Source: RUG191 sp045642225 (lineage in GTDB: Bacteria; Bacillota; Clostridia; Lachnospirales; Lachnospiraceae). From it: a stretch of DNA of 64,000 nt. The stretch covers positions 1 through 64,000 of the forward strand of contig JAZUIN010000119.1 of NCBI GenBank assembly GCA_045642225.1. The letters are read 5' to 3'. The notes below the pieces were generated by a model, which saw only the letters and a program-made list of their open reading frames with translations, ran no database searches and was not told the DNA's origin. Shown one piece after another: positions 42,963 through 51,698 of this stretch (its first letter is position 1; every line of letters begins with the position of its first letter). The position numbers and the translations under genes were made by a program.

Positions 42963-43040
42963 AATTATCACCTCTTGTAATAACAAAAATTAAGGAAAGG
43001 TCAAGGACCTTTCCTTAAAGCGTAAATCAAATTAAAATTC

Positions 43041-44282
43041 TTATCTTAAGAACTCAGTCTTAATATATCCTTCTTGACCGTTAAATGAAACTTTAGACCA
43101 ACCTTCTGGATACTCTTCAATGACTGTAACCTTATTACCTGGAATAGCTCCAGCTATACGAGATGCTGTCTCACTCATACCAGAACGAACATTAACTGAT
43201 TGTGTTAACTCTATAACCTTGTTCACTGGTGTAGCCGCTGCTGGTTGAGCTGCTGGTGCTTCAGGTGCCGCTGGTGCAGCCGCTTCAACATACTCACTCT
43301 TTACATAAGCCTTAGTTCCATTATAGTCAATCTTAGTAAATCCATTTTCTTCGCCGTACTTAGTAACTTGTGTACCACCTTCTATTGTACCAAGCTTATC
43401 ACCATTCTCTGATGCGCTAGCTCTAACATTTACTTTCTCTTTGATTGTAACTACTGTCTTATTTGCCTCTTCAGCAGCATCTTGTTGTGCTTTAGCTGCC
43501 GCTGCTGCAGCATCTTGTTGTGCCTTAATTGCTGCATCCTCAGCTTCCTTTTGCTTCGCTTGAGCAATTGCTTGCTGTTGAGCCTTCTGAGCTTGATTTT
43601 GAGCCTTCCACTCACCTATCTTAGTTGGAAGTGTCTCTTTAACTAATTTCTCTAAATTAGCATCCGCTGCAAATGCACTATCAAGTTCTGCAGAAACCTT
43701 TGACTTAAGTGTCATTGTATCATCTCTTTGACGATAAATATCAATTACTTCTGCGACATCTGCATCCATAGCATTTTCTTGCTCTTGTTGATTAAAGTTA
43801 CTATATACATTATCGATATATAAAATACCATTCTCATTTGTTCTTACATAGAAGAAGTCAAGTCCTGGAGCTGCAGTATTTACACCTACAAACTTCTCTT
43901 TGACGTATACACTTACTAAGTAAGAATCTTTCTCTAAGCCCTTCTTAGAATATACATCAACTACGTTAAAGGCTTCTATATATTGACTTAACATCTTGAT
44001 GTAACTCTTCTCACTATCACTTATTGGAGTTGCATATGTTGTTAATACATCAACATTTCCCGCAGCATAATTACTATAGTAATTCTCAATCAATGAGTTA
44101 AGCTCTGGATGAGCATTTACTTCAAATTCCTCATACACTCCTGATTGATTCTGATCTAGTGTAGACTTCTTACTAATAACAAAAATTGTCATTAATATAA
44201 TTGCAATAAACACTAGAACTGCCAAAAAATATCTCCAATATTTTTGAACAAACTCTATACATGTATTCCACATATTCTTCAT
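43041..44282 (-). CDS. Membrane-anchored protein with two SH3b domains
   Basis: 413 aa. One N-terminal transmembrane helix (about 16-34), an extracellular NTF2-like or unrecognised part (about 45-180), an Ala/Gln/Lys-rich coiled coil (about 215-275) and two bacterial SH3 domains (KEKVNVRASASENGDKLG and QSVNVRSGMSETASRI), split by an Ala/Pro linker. SH3b domains bind cell-wall peptides, so it probably spans membrane and wall. No catalytic domain. tRNA-Arg is just upstream. Confidence 0.8.
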   Translation of the reverse strand: MKNMWNTCIEFVQKYWRYFLAVLVFIAIILMTIFVISKKSTLDQNQSGVYEEFEVNAHPELNSLIENYYSNYAAGNVDVLTTYATPISDSEKSYIKMLSQYIEAFNVVDVYSKKGLEKDSYLVSVYVKEKFVGVNTAAPGLDFFYVRTNENGILYIDNVYSNFNQQEQENAMDADVAEVIDIYRQRDDTMTLKSKVSAELDSAFAADANLEKLVKETLPTKIGEWKAQNQAQKAQQQAIAQAKQKEAEDAAIKAQQDAAAAAAKAQQDAAEEANKTVVTIKEKVNVRASASENGDKLGTIEGGTQVTKYGEENGFTKIDYNGTKAYVKSEYVEAAAPAAPEAPAAQPAAATPVNKVIELTQSVNVRSGMSETASRIAGAIPGNKVTVIEEYPEGWSKVSFNGQEGYIKTEFLR

Positions 44283-44315
44283 AAAAATTTCCTCCGAATA
44301 TTCATCATCAACTTA

Positions 44316-44389
44316 TGTAGACGACTGGATTCGAACCAGCGGTCTTCGGAGTCGGAGTCCGATGCGTTATCCAACTACGCTACGCCTAC
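44316..44389 (-). tRNA. tRNA-Arg (CCG anticodon)
   Basis: On the minus strand the acceptor stem is GTAGGCG/CGTCTAC with one G-T pair, anticodon stem-loop TCGGACTCCGACTCCGA with anticodon CCG, T-loop GGTTCGAATCC. Discriminator A at 44316; no encoded CCA. Reads codon CGG. Confidence 0.94.
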
Positions 44390-44458
44390 TGGTATCCATA
44401 AACAACCACATAAATTCTATCAAAATTAATTATTAAAGTCAAATCAGTATATGTCAAA

Positions 44459-44959
44459 TTATAATTTGATTTTACTCTCTATTTCGTTACAAATGTCTAG
44501 AATTTTACCATCTGCACAAACTCGAATAGTATGCGCCTTGTCATACAATGGCTTTCTTTCATCCATTAATTCTTGAATTCCTTCAACACTCATCTTGCCT
44601 TCTAACAAAGGTCTATTCTTTGTATCCTTCACACGATTAAATACGGTATTAGCTTTCGCTTCTAGAAGTACAACCTCGCCTGAGTTCTTCATCATCTCAA
44701 TATTTTCTTGAGATTTAATAATTCCTCCTCCACAAGAAACAATCAAGTCATCTTTGCTTGAAATGTCTTGCAACACTTCTTTTTCTACTTGTCTAAAATA
44801 CGTCTCACCCTTCTCAGAAAAAATTTCCGGAATAGACATACCTTCACGCTTTACAATTTCATCATCAGTATCAATCAGCTTACAGCCTAATTTTTTTGCT
44901 AACTTTTCTCCTATGGTTGACTTTCCTGTCCCCATAAATCCTATCAAATAAATAATCAT
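44459..44959 (-). CDS. aroK: Shikimate kinase
   Basis: 166 aa. Phosphorylates shikimate at O3. Walker A GFMGTGKSTIGEKL, DTDDEI for substrate and Mg, CGGGII and the lid arginine in NRPLLEG are all present. It is 11 bp after aroD and co-transcribed with it. Confidence 0.94.
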   Translation of the reverse strand: MIIYLIGFMGTGKSTIGEKLAKKLGCKLIDTDDEIVKREGMSIPEIFSEKGETYFRQVEKEVLQDISSKDDLIVSCGGGIIKSQENIEMMKNSGEVVLLEAKANTVFNRVKDTKNRPLLEGKMSVEGIQELMDERKPLYDKAHTIRVCADGKILDICNEIESKIKL

Positions 44960-44970
44960 CTTCTATCCTT

Positions 44971-45702
44971 CTAATTCATATTTTTGAGAATCTGAGTTAA
45001 TAGATTAAACTCAACTTGTCCTGGCGCACTGCCTACTCCCTTGCTACCAAATGTAAGACACGAACCAGTAACATTTCCTGCAATTCTAGTTACCTTACCT
45101 AAATCTCCCATAGACATTGTAATTAATAGCTTATCGCTTTGCTCGCCAAACTCATTAGAAACTCTCATAAGATTAAGAACATCCTCACGGTTAGTTGGCA
45201 TAACTGCAAGCTTTACGATGTCAGTATCGCTCTCTCCCATCTTAGACAACATATCCTTCATAATGTCGCAAGAAGGTGTACTATCAAATTCATGATGGGA
45301 TGCAATAACACTAGCTCCATTCCCCTTAATAGTGTTAATCAACTCTTGTGGATTAGCATATGTGAAATATTCCACATCTATGTAATCTGCAGCTTGACAT
45401 TCACTGATAAATGTTAAGCATTCAATCATTGCTTCTTCATCATAATCACACTGTCCGCCCTCTGCCTTAGTTCTTATAGTAGCTATAAAAAGAGTATCCT
45501 TCATAAGCTTCGCAAGCTCACTAAGACAGTTTCTCAACGCCTCTTTATCGCTTAACTTTTCAAAGAAATCAAGTCTAACCTCTATAACCTTAACATTTTC
45601 CTCAATTAATTGCTTAGCCTGCTCAATAATATCGTTCGCACTTTCTGCAATAATAGGTACGCAAACAGTTGGATTATAGTTTTCTAATCTTACCTTACTC
45701 AT
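44971..45702 (-). CDS. aroD: 3-dehydroquinate dehydratase, type I
   Basis: 243 aa. Schiff-base enzyme of the shikimate pathway. The family start (VCVPIIAESANDI), EVRLDFFE, the catalytic His in VIASHHEFD and catalytic Lys in DIVKLAVMP are visible, as is the substrate loop GSAPGQ. The divergent gene aroE begins 166 bp away; the gap has A/T-rich promoter-like sequence but nothing clear. Confidence 0.94.
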   Translation of the reverse strand: MSKVRLENYNPTVCVPIIAESANDIIEQAKQLIEENVKVIEVRLDFFEKLSDKEALRNCLSELAKLMKDTLFIATIRTKAEGGQCDYDEEAMIECLTFISECQAADYIDVEYFTYANPQELINTIKGNGASVIASHHEFDSTPSCDIMKDMLSKMGESDTDIVKLAVMPTNREDVLNLMRVSNEFGEQSDKLLITMSMGDLGKVTRIAGNVTGSCLTFGSKGVGSAPGQVEFNLLTQILKNMN

Positions 45703-45868
45703 TTATCCCACATGGTCTTCAACTCATTCGACCAACAATCCTTTCAAAAACCTAAATCAAATTCTATCATATATCACTGTCTCTTACCACTTATTAACAT
45801 CTATAAATTGACAATTATTTTAATATATATCAAAATATATAGATATCAAATGAAACGGAGCACAAAAT

Positions 45869-46717
45869 ATGAATAAACAATTTGCCTGCTTAATCGGCTC
45901 GCCCGTAGCACATAGTATTTCACCAGCAATGCACAATAAATCTTTTGAGTATCACAATATTAATGCAAACTACGAAGCCATTGATATTGCGAAGGAAGAT
46001 TTGCCAAATATAATCTCTCGATTTAGGGAGAAGGATTTTCTTGGAAGCAACGTTACAATGCCACACAAGACAAATGTAATTCCTTTTATGGACGAATTGC
46101 ATCCTAGTGCAAAGTTATCTAATTCAGTAAATACAATTGTTCCACGCGACGGGAAATTAATCGGATACTCTACAGATGGTGCTGGATTTATAGATTCACT
46201 CTCTGAAATCGATGTAAATATAACTGACAAAATTATAACAATTATTGGTGCTGGCGGCGCTGCTACTTCAATCATTGTTCAAGCAGCTTTAGATTCTGCT
46301 AATACAATTAACATTTTAAAGAGAAAATCATCAACTTATGAAAAAACTGTAGAATTTGCTGCAGAAGTTGATGCTGCGACAGAATGCACTGTAAATGTAA
46401 TTGATTTAGCTGATAAAGCAACTGTAAAAAATGTTCTAGACAAAACGGACATTTTAATCAATGCAACTCCGATAGGAATGAGCGACTATCCTGGAACACC
46501 GATTGACAAGAAGCTTCTTAATTCAAATCTAGTTGTTGCTGATTTGATTTATGAAACAACTGAGACACAGTTATTAAAAGATGCAAAAAGCCTTGGCTGT
46601 AAATGTATGAACGGCGAATTTATGCTTTTGTATCAAGGAGCCAGAAGCTTTAAATATTGGACAAAACTTGATATGCCAATTAATTTAATAAAAAAAGAAG
46701 TATTCCATGTCAAATAG
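45869..46717 (+). CDS. aroE: Shikimate dehydrogenase
   Basis: 282 aa, one of the few plus-strand genes. NADPH-dependent reduction of 3-dehydroshikimate. GSPVAHSISPAMHN binds shikimate, the catalytic Lys is in NVTMPHKTNV, NADP loop GAGGAATSI, and late YQGARSFKYWT. It is divergent from aroD, so three consecutive steps of the pathway (aroD, aroE, aroK) are grouped. Starts at ATG with GGAG upstream. Confidence 0.94.
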   Translation: MNKQFACLIGSPVAHSISPAMHNKSFEYHNINANYEAIDIAKEDLPNIISRFREKDFLGSNVTMPHKTNVIPFMDELHPSAKLSNSVNTIVPRDGKLIGYSTDGAGFIDSLSEIDVNITDKIITIIGAGGAATSIIVQAALDSANTINILKRKSSTYEKTVEFAAEVDAATECTVNVIDLADKATVKNVLDKTDILINATPIGMSDYPGTPIDKKLLNSNLVVADLIYETTETQLLKDAKSLGCKCMNGEFMLLYQGARSFKYWTKLDMPINLIKKEVFHVK

Positions 46718-46739
46718 AATACTTCAAACAAGCTAAAAA

Positions 46740-47285
46740 TTATTTTTCTGAATTAAGTATATTTGCGTAGGCGAGAATTGCAGATACAGTCTTTGAATCT
46801 TGAATCTCACCTGCGTAAATTTTTTGCAATAATTCATCTAACTCAAACTCATATACGTTAATACTTTCTGCCTCGTCTAAATGCTGTTCACCTGGAACTA
46901 AATCCTTTGCCAAATATACATCTATAAATTCATTACAAAAGGCAACTGTCGTCTTAAGCGACAACATCTTAGTGATATTATCAGAACGATATCCTGTCTC
47001 TTCTTCTAATTCTCTTCTAGCACACACTAACGTATCTTCTGTCTTGCTATCTCTTGAACCAGCAGGAACCTCTAATGTATATCTTTCTAACGCATGTCGA
47101 TATTGCTTTACCATGATAATTTTGCCATTAGGTAACACAGGTAAAACACAAGCAGCTCCCATTCTATGTTCTATATAATCCCACACTTCATGATTACCAT
47201 TTGGAAGTAACATATAGTCTTCATAGACATCTACAATCGACCCTTTATGTACCAATGTTCTTTTCTCTGTAATAACATGCTCCAT
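46740..47285 (-). CDS. Nudix hydrolase, ADP-ribose pyrophosphatase type
   Basis: 181 aa. The Nudix box is complete: GSRDSKTEDTLVCARRELEE followed by ETGY. The preceding YRHALERYTLEVPAG segment is characteristic of ADP-ribose pyrophosphatases (NudF-like). It would clear ADP-ribose or related nucleotide sugars. Convergent with aroE, 22 bp apart. Confidence 0.9.
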   Translation of the reverse strand: MEHVITEKRTLVHKGSIVDVYEDYMLLPNGNHEVWDYIEHRMGAACVLPVLPNGKIIMVKQYRHALERYTLEVPAGSRDSKTEDTLVCARRELEEETGYRSDNITKMLSLKTTVAFCNEFIDVYLAKDLVPGEQHLDEAESINVYEFELDELLQKIYAGEIQDSKTVSAILAYANILNSEK

Positions 47286-47329
47286 AATAAATTCGCCCTT
47301 TCTTATTTTTCATTCATTTGTAAAAAAAT

Positions 47330-47360
47330 AATCGCAGACCTTACTTTAAGATCTGCGATT
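47330..47360 (-). terminator. Intrinsic terminator of rny
   Basis: AATCGCAGA and TCTGCGATT make a 9-bp stem; on the minus strand it is followed by ATTTTTTTAC. About 20 bp after the rny stop codon. Confidence 0.85.
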
Positions 47361-47378
47361 AAATAAATCTTATTGATT

Positions 47379-48941
47379 CTATTTCGCGTAATCAGTAACT
47401 CTAGATTCTCTAATAACGTTTACCTTAATTTGACCTGGATAATCTAATTCAGATTCAATCCTCTTAGAAATATCACGAGCCATGATAACCATTTCAGAAT
47501 CAGTTACCTGCTCAGGAACTACCATTACACGAACCTCTCTACCTGCCTGAATAGCAAAAGATTTCTCAACACCCTTAAAGTCGTTGGTTATTTCTTCTAA
47601 CTGTTGTAATCTGTTGGAGTAAGTCTCCATTGTCTCTCTTCTTGCACCTGGTCTTGCAGCCGAAATTGCATCAGCAGCTTGAACTATACATGCAATCAAT
47701 GTCTCTGGTTCTACATCACCATGATGTGCTTCAACTGCGTTAATAACAGTATGTGATTCTTTATACTTCTTACACAAATCAGCACCTAATTGAATATGTG
47801 TTCCTTGAACACCCTCATCATGATCTATTGACTTACCAATATCATGTAGTAAACCTGCACGTTTTGCAACTCTAACATCTACGCCAAGTTCTCCTGCTAA
47901 TAAGCCAGACAACTGTGACACTTCGATAGAATGCTTCAACGCATTTTGTCCAAAACTTGTTCTAAACTTCATACGTCCAAGAAGCTTTAACAATTCAGGA
48001 TGAATTCCATTAACACCACACTCAAGTGCAGCTGCATCACCCTCTTCACGAATTAATGTTTCAACTTCCTTCTGTGCTTTCTCAACCATCTCTTCAATTC
48101 TTGCAGGATGGATTCTTCCATCTACAATAAGCTTTTCAAGAGCAACACGTGCGATTTCACGACGTACTGGATCAAAAGCTGATAGAACTACTGCTTCTGG
48201 TGTATCATCAATAATTAATTCTACTCCAGTCATAGTTTCTAACGTACGAATATTACGTCCTTCTCTACCAATGATTCTACCCTTCATATCATCACTTGGT
48301 AAAGGTACAACAGAAATTGTTGCCTCTGCTACGTGATCTGCAGCACACTTTTGAATTGCTGTAACTACGATATCACGAGCTTTCTTGTTTGCTTCGTCTT
48401 TAGCTTGAGCAAGTGTCTCTTTAATTAACTTTGCTGCGTCAAGCTTAACATCTTCTTCAACAGTTTGTAATAATTGTTCTTTTGCTTGTTCGGAGGTTAG
48501 TCCCGAGATTCTTTCTAGTTCCTGTACTCTTTGCTTGCTTAATTTAGCTACTTCTTCTTTCTCTTTGCTTAATTTAGATTCGCGATTATTTAACTCATTC
48601 TCACGCTTCTCTAAAGCATCAAGCTTGCGATCAACATTCTCTTCCTTTTGTGCTACACGATGTTCATTCCTTTGCATTTCAGAACGACGCTCACGAATTT
48701 CTTTGTCTAGTTCATTCTTCTGCTTCAAGGCATCTTCTTTAGCTTCAATTAAAGCTTCGCGCTTCTTAGATTCTGCTGTTTTGACAGCATCGTCTATAAT
48801 CTTACGAGCTTTATTCTCTGCACTATCTACCTTATTCTCAGCTTCCTTTCTATGAACATTCCTAGAAATAAGTAATGTAGTAATAATGGAAGTAATTACT
48901 GCAACAATAGCTACAATTGATACAACAATAATTCCAAGCAC
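47379..48941 (-). CDS. rny: Ribonuclease Y
   Basis: 520 aa from GTG 48941, with SD AGGAGGTG. An N-terminal membrane helix (about 4-26), a long coiled coil (about 35-190), KH domain (MKGRIIGREGRNIRTLE) and HD domain (GLLHDIGKSIDHD). This endoribonuclease starts mRNA decay at the membrane. Usual neighbour of recX/recA in Clostridia. Confidence 0.96.
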   Translation of the reverse strand: MLGIIVVSIVAIVAVITSIITTLLISRNVHRKEAENKVDSAENKARKIIDDAVKTAESKKREALIEAKEDALKQKNELDKEIRERRSEMQRNEHRVAQKEENVDRKLDALEKRENELNNRESKLSKEKEEVAKLSKQRVQELERISGLTSEQAKEQLLQTVEEDVKLDAAKLIKETLAQAKDEANKKARDIVVTAIQKCAADHVAEATISVVPLPSDDMKGRIIGREGRNIRTLETMTGVELIIDDTPEAVVLSAFDPVRREIARVALEKLIVDGRIHPARIEEMVEKAQKEVETLIREEGDAAALECGVNGIHPELLKLLGRMKFRTSFGQNALKHSIEVSQLSGLLAGELGVDVRVAKRAGLLHDIGKSIDHDEGVQGTHIQLGADLCKKYKESHTVINAVEAHHGDVEPETLIACIVQAADAISAARPGARRETMETYSNRLQQLEEITNDFKGVEKSFAIQAGREVRVMVVPEQVTDSEMVIMARDISKRIESELDYPGQIKVNVIRESRVTDYAK

Positions 48942-49029
48942 AGGAGCACCTCCTTTATTTAATTTTTATTGTTCATATAACAAATTTGTTCAATGTCATA
49001 CTATCAACGTTATTAATTTTATACATTTT

Positions 49030-49614
49030 CTACAAAGATGTCAAGACATCATCATATGTAAACCCTTTAGAAATTAAAAATCTAATCATTTTCTCTTTAT
49101 CTTTGCGCTCTGCTGTGTCAGGATTATATTTTTTCTTCTTAAGATAAGTCTTAATTAATTCTTTCTCGTCAACAGTGTATTCAGATTCTAATGCGTCTCT
49201 TATGATTTCTTTGTCAATTCCCTTCTGCATTAAATCCTGCTTGATTCTATTACGACTTCTGCTCTCTTGATGATATCTTACATACGACAAGGCATACCTT
49301 TCGTCATCAATATAATGATATGACGTTACATATGCTATAGCTTCATCAATAGCCTCCTTTGGATAACCATTTCTTCTAAGCTTATCCTCTAATTGCTTAT
49401 TAGTTCTATCCATTTTCTCTAATAAATGCATAGCTCTTTTCTTTGCTCTTGGAATTAAAACCTCTCTTAGAATTTCTTCATAGTTTTCTAAATCTTCGTT
49501 CTCTACAATATTATATTTTTGAACTTCTCTTTTATAAAGTTGAAAGTCTGTCCTGTTATCAAGACAGACTTTCACTTTTGTTTTGGTGAGATTTTCTATA
49601 CTTACAACTAACAT
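49030..49614 (-). CDS. recX: Regulatory protein RecX
   Basis: 194 aa from MLVVSIENL (49614), chosen because GGAG lies 6 nt before it; an ATG four codons upstream is inside that SD. Three-helix repeats typical of RecX (RNRIKQDLMQKGIDKEIIRD, EKMIRFLISKGFTYDDV). It limits RecA filament growth, and follows recA by 70 bp, so it probably shares the SOS promoter. Confidence 0.9.
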   Translation of the reverse strand: MLVVSIENLTKTKVKVCLDNRTDFQLYKREVQKYNIVENEDLENYEEILREVLIPRAKKRAMHLLEKMDRTNKQLEDKLRRNGYPKEAIDEAIAYVTSYHYIDDERYALSYVRYHQESRSRNRIKQDLMQKGIDKEIIRDALESEYTVDEKELIKTYLKKKKYNPDTAERKDKEKMIRFLISKGFTYDDVLTSL

Positions 49615-49683
49615 ATTAATCTCCATCTTCTAACAAATAATAATTATAGTCATTCATTTTCTTGTTGACTAAAAGTGAGGCAT

Positions 49684-50739
49684 TTATTTGTCAGCTTTAG
49701 CTTTTGGAGCTTCGTTAGCATTAGTACCTTCTTCAGTATCTTCTCCATCTAATTTATAATGGTCTCTAACCAATTTCTCAATTGCTTCACAAATATCTGT
49801 ATGCTCAGCTAAATATTGCTTTGCATTCTCACGACCTTGTCCAATCTTTTCACCATTATATGCATACCACGCACCAGATTTATTAATAATATCAAGTCCG
49901 GCAGCCATATCCAAAATATCTCCTTCTTTGGAAATTCCTTTACCAAACATAATGTCAAATTCTGCTTCCTTAAATGGTGGTGCAATCTTATTCTTTACAA
50001 TTTTGATTCTTGTTCTATTACCAATAACCTCGCCTTGTTGCTTCAAAGACTCAATTCTTCTAACATCTAATCTTACAGAAGAATAGAACTTAAGTGCACG
50101 CCCACCTGTTGTAGTTCCAGGATTACCAAACATAACACCTACCTTCTCACGGAGCTGGTTAATGAAAATAACTATACAATTACTTCTTGAAATAACTGCT
50201 GTAAGCTTACGCAAAGCCTGAGACATAAGTCTAGCTTGTAATCCCACATGAGAGTCACCCATATCTCCTTCAATCTCTGCTTTAGGAACTAGTGCTGCAA
50301 CAGAGTCAACAATGACAATGTCAACCGCATTAGATCTAACCATAGTCTCTGTAATCTCTAATGCTTGCTCTCCATTGTCTGGTTGTGAAATATAAAGGTT
50401 ATCAATATCCACACCAATATTTCTAGCATATACAGGGTCTAATGCATGCTCAGCATCAATAAATCCTGCAATTCCTCCACGCTTCTGAACTTCAGCAACA
50501 GCATGTAATGCAACTGTTGTCTTACCAGATGATTCTGGTCCATATATCTCAATAATTCTTCCCTTAGGCAAACCACCTTGTCCTAATGCTATATCTAAAC
50601 TAATAGATCCTGTAGGTACTGTCTCTACCTGCATTGAGCTTGAAGTATCTCCAAGCTTCATAACTGAGCCCTTACCATATTGCTTCTCAATCTGTGATAT
50701 CGCCTCGTTAAGTGCCTTAATCTTCTCTTCTTGTGCCAT
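49684..50739 (-). CDS. recA: Recombinase RecA
   Basis: 351 aa. Walker A GPESSGKTTVALH, Walker B VDIVIVDSVAALVP, loop L2 region GNPGTTTGGRALKFY; the C-terminal tail is acidic. Drives strand exchange and LexA cleavage. It has a consensus promoter and a perfect LexA box upstream. Confidence 0.98.
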   Translation of the reverse strand: MAQEEKIKALNEAISQIEKQYGKGSVMKLGDTSSSMQVETVPTGSISLDIALGQGGLPKGRIIEIYGPESSGKTTVALHAVAEVQKRGGIAGFIDAEHALDPVYARNIGVDIDNLYISQPDNGEQALEITETMVRSNAVDIVIVDSVAALVPKAEIEGDMGDSHVGLQARLMSQALRKLTAVISRSNCIVIFINQLREKVGVMFGNPGTTTGGRALKFYSSVRLDVRRIESLKQQGEVIGNRTRIKIVKNKIAPPFKEAEFDIMFGKGISKEGDILDMAAGLDIINKSGAWYAYNGEKIGQGRENAKQYLAEHTDICEAIEKLVRDHYKLDGEDTEEGTNANEAPKAKADK

Positions 50740-50755
50740 TAAAAATTCCCTCCTG

Positions 50756-50769
50756 CGAACTATTGTTCG
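50756..50769 (-). promoter_or_regulatory. LexA (SOS) box of recA
   Basis: CGAACTATTGTTCG is a perfect match to the Gram-positive LexA operator CGAAC-N4-GTTCG. It lies in the 5' untranslated region, just past the expected transcription start and 17 nt before the ATG, so LexA would act as a roadblock or by occluding the polymerase. Confidence 0.9.
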
Positions 50770-50783
50770 TTCTTTCTGATAAC

Positions 50784-50812
50784 ATAATATACTATATTTT
50801 TTGGGTTGTCAA
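50784..50812 (-). promoter_or_regulatory. recA promoter
   Basis: The -35 TTGACA (50812-50807) and -10 TATTAT (50789-50784) have exactly 17 bp between them on the minus strand, a near-consensus sigma-A promoter. The start would be near 50777. Confidence 0.85.
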
Positions 50813-50827
50813 TAACAAAATAGAAAA

Positions 50828-50857
50828 TTTGTTCGAATTTTGTTCGTATTTTTGTTC
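50828..50857. repeat. Three TTTGTTCG repeats at 11-bp spacing upstream of recA
   Basis: TTTGTTCG starts at 50828, 50839 and 50850, so three LexA half-site-like GTTCG units lie on the same helix face, about 15-45 bp upstream of the recA -35. No inverted partner completes a full box. The rest of 50860-51123 is A/T-rich and holds only the dyad described next. Confidence 0.55.
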
Positions 50858-50933
50858 GTATAAAAACATTGCAAAAATCCATACCAATTTCTAAACCATT
50901 ATCAACTTACATTACAAATTCTACCAGAGATAG

Positions 50934-50951
50934 TGTCCGATATATTGGACA
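50934..50951. promoter_or_regulatory. 18-bp operator-like dyad in the recA-DUF4364 gap
   Basis: TGTCCGATATATTGGACA is palindromic except for one symmetric position on each side. It is too short and has no T-run for a terminator. The regulator is unknown. Confidence 0.35.
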
Positions 50952-51123
50952 GCGAACATCAATTATAGAAAAGTTGTTCTAAACAACTTAAAACATTTTC
51001 CAAATAAGATAGTTAGATTATACAGAAGTAAAAATATAAAGTCAACATTTAAAAATAAAACTAAATATACTCTAAATCCAAAAATTCAATAAAATCAAAA
51101 AACAAAACTATTACAACATCACC

Positions 51124-51639
51124 CTACACCGTCAACTTATCTAAGAATTCAAAATATAGCATCTCGTATTTCGCTTTCCAATTGTTACACATAGCTTCAG
51201 CTTGTTCTTTAGAAGTAACAACACAATTACATTCAAAAATAATTTTTTCCTTGGATTTCATCTGGCATACTACCCTGTAGCCACCTGTTGAGACTTCTGA
51301 ATAAAATGCTTTAACTGAGTTTTCTTCTATCATTTCGACACGGTTCTTGCCCAGATATTCAGTCAAATCCTTATCGATTTCTGGTGTAATCTTGTCAGAG
51401 AATAATTCTAAGCTCTTTAATCCATCTTCATTAAGCTCATACTCAGTATTACCATGAGATTCCTTGACATTTAATAGACCTGTATCGGCTAATTCATTAA
51501 TAGCCATTTGAGCATTGAAATAATCAGTATACTCATTTTCCAAGAAAAATTCCGTTATTTGCATATTGCTGAGCGCAAATTGAGCTTTGTCTAGCATTTT
51601 AAGTACAATTATTTTATAAAACAAATCCATTTCTGCCAT
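51124..51639 (-). CDS. DUF4364 family protein
   Basis: 171 aa. It matches the Clostridia-specific DUF4364 family: an N-terminal winged-helix-like part (YKIIVLKMLDKAQFALSNMQ, LNVKESHGNTEYELNEDG) and a C-terminal sheet with conserved Cys (IFECNCVVTSKEQAEAM). A DNA-binding role is likely from the fold, with no known target. It follows the malic enzyme terminator side by side, but on its own transcript. Confidence 0.85.
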   Translation of the reverse strand: MAEMDLFYKIIVLKMLDKAQFALSNMQITEFFLENEYTDYFNAQMAINELADTGLLNVKESHGNTEYELNEDGLKSLELFSDKITPEIDKDLTEYLGKNRVEMIEENSVKAFYSEVSTGGYRVVCQMKSKEKIIFECNCVVTSKEQAEAMCNNWKAKYEMLYFEFLDKLTV

Positions 51640-51670
51640 AACAAAATCTCCTTCAAAAATCTCAAAAAAA

Positions 51671-51691
51671 CCCGCTTCATATAGAAGCGGG
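51671..51691 (-). terminator. Intrinsic terminator of the malic enzyme gene
   Basis: CCCGCTTC/GAAGCGGG with a short ATATA loop; on the minus strand it is followed by TTTTTTTGAG, 8 bp after the stop codon. Confidence 0.9.
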
Positions 51692-51698
51692 ACACAAA

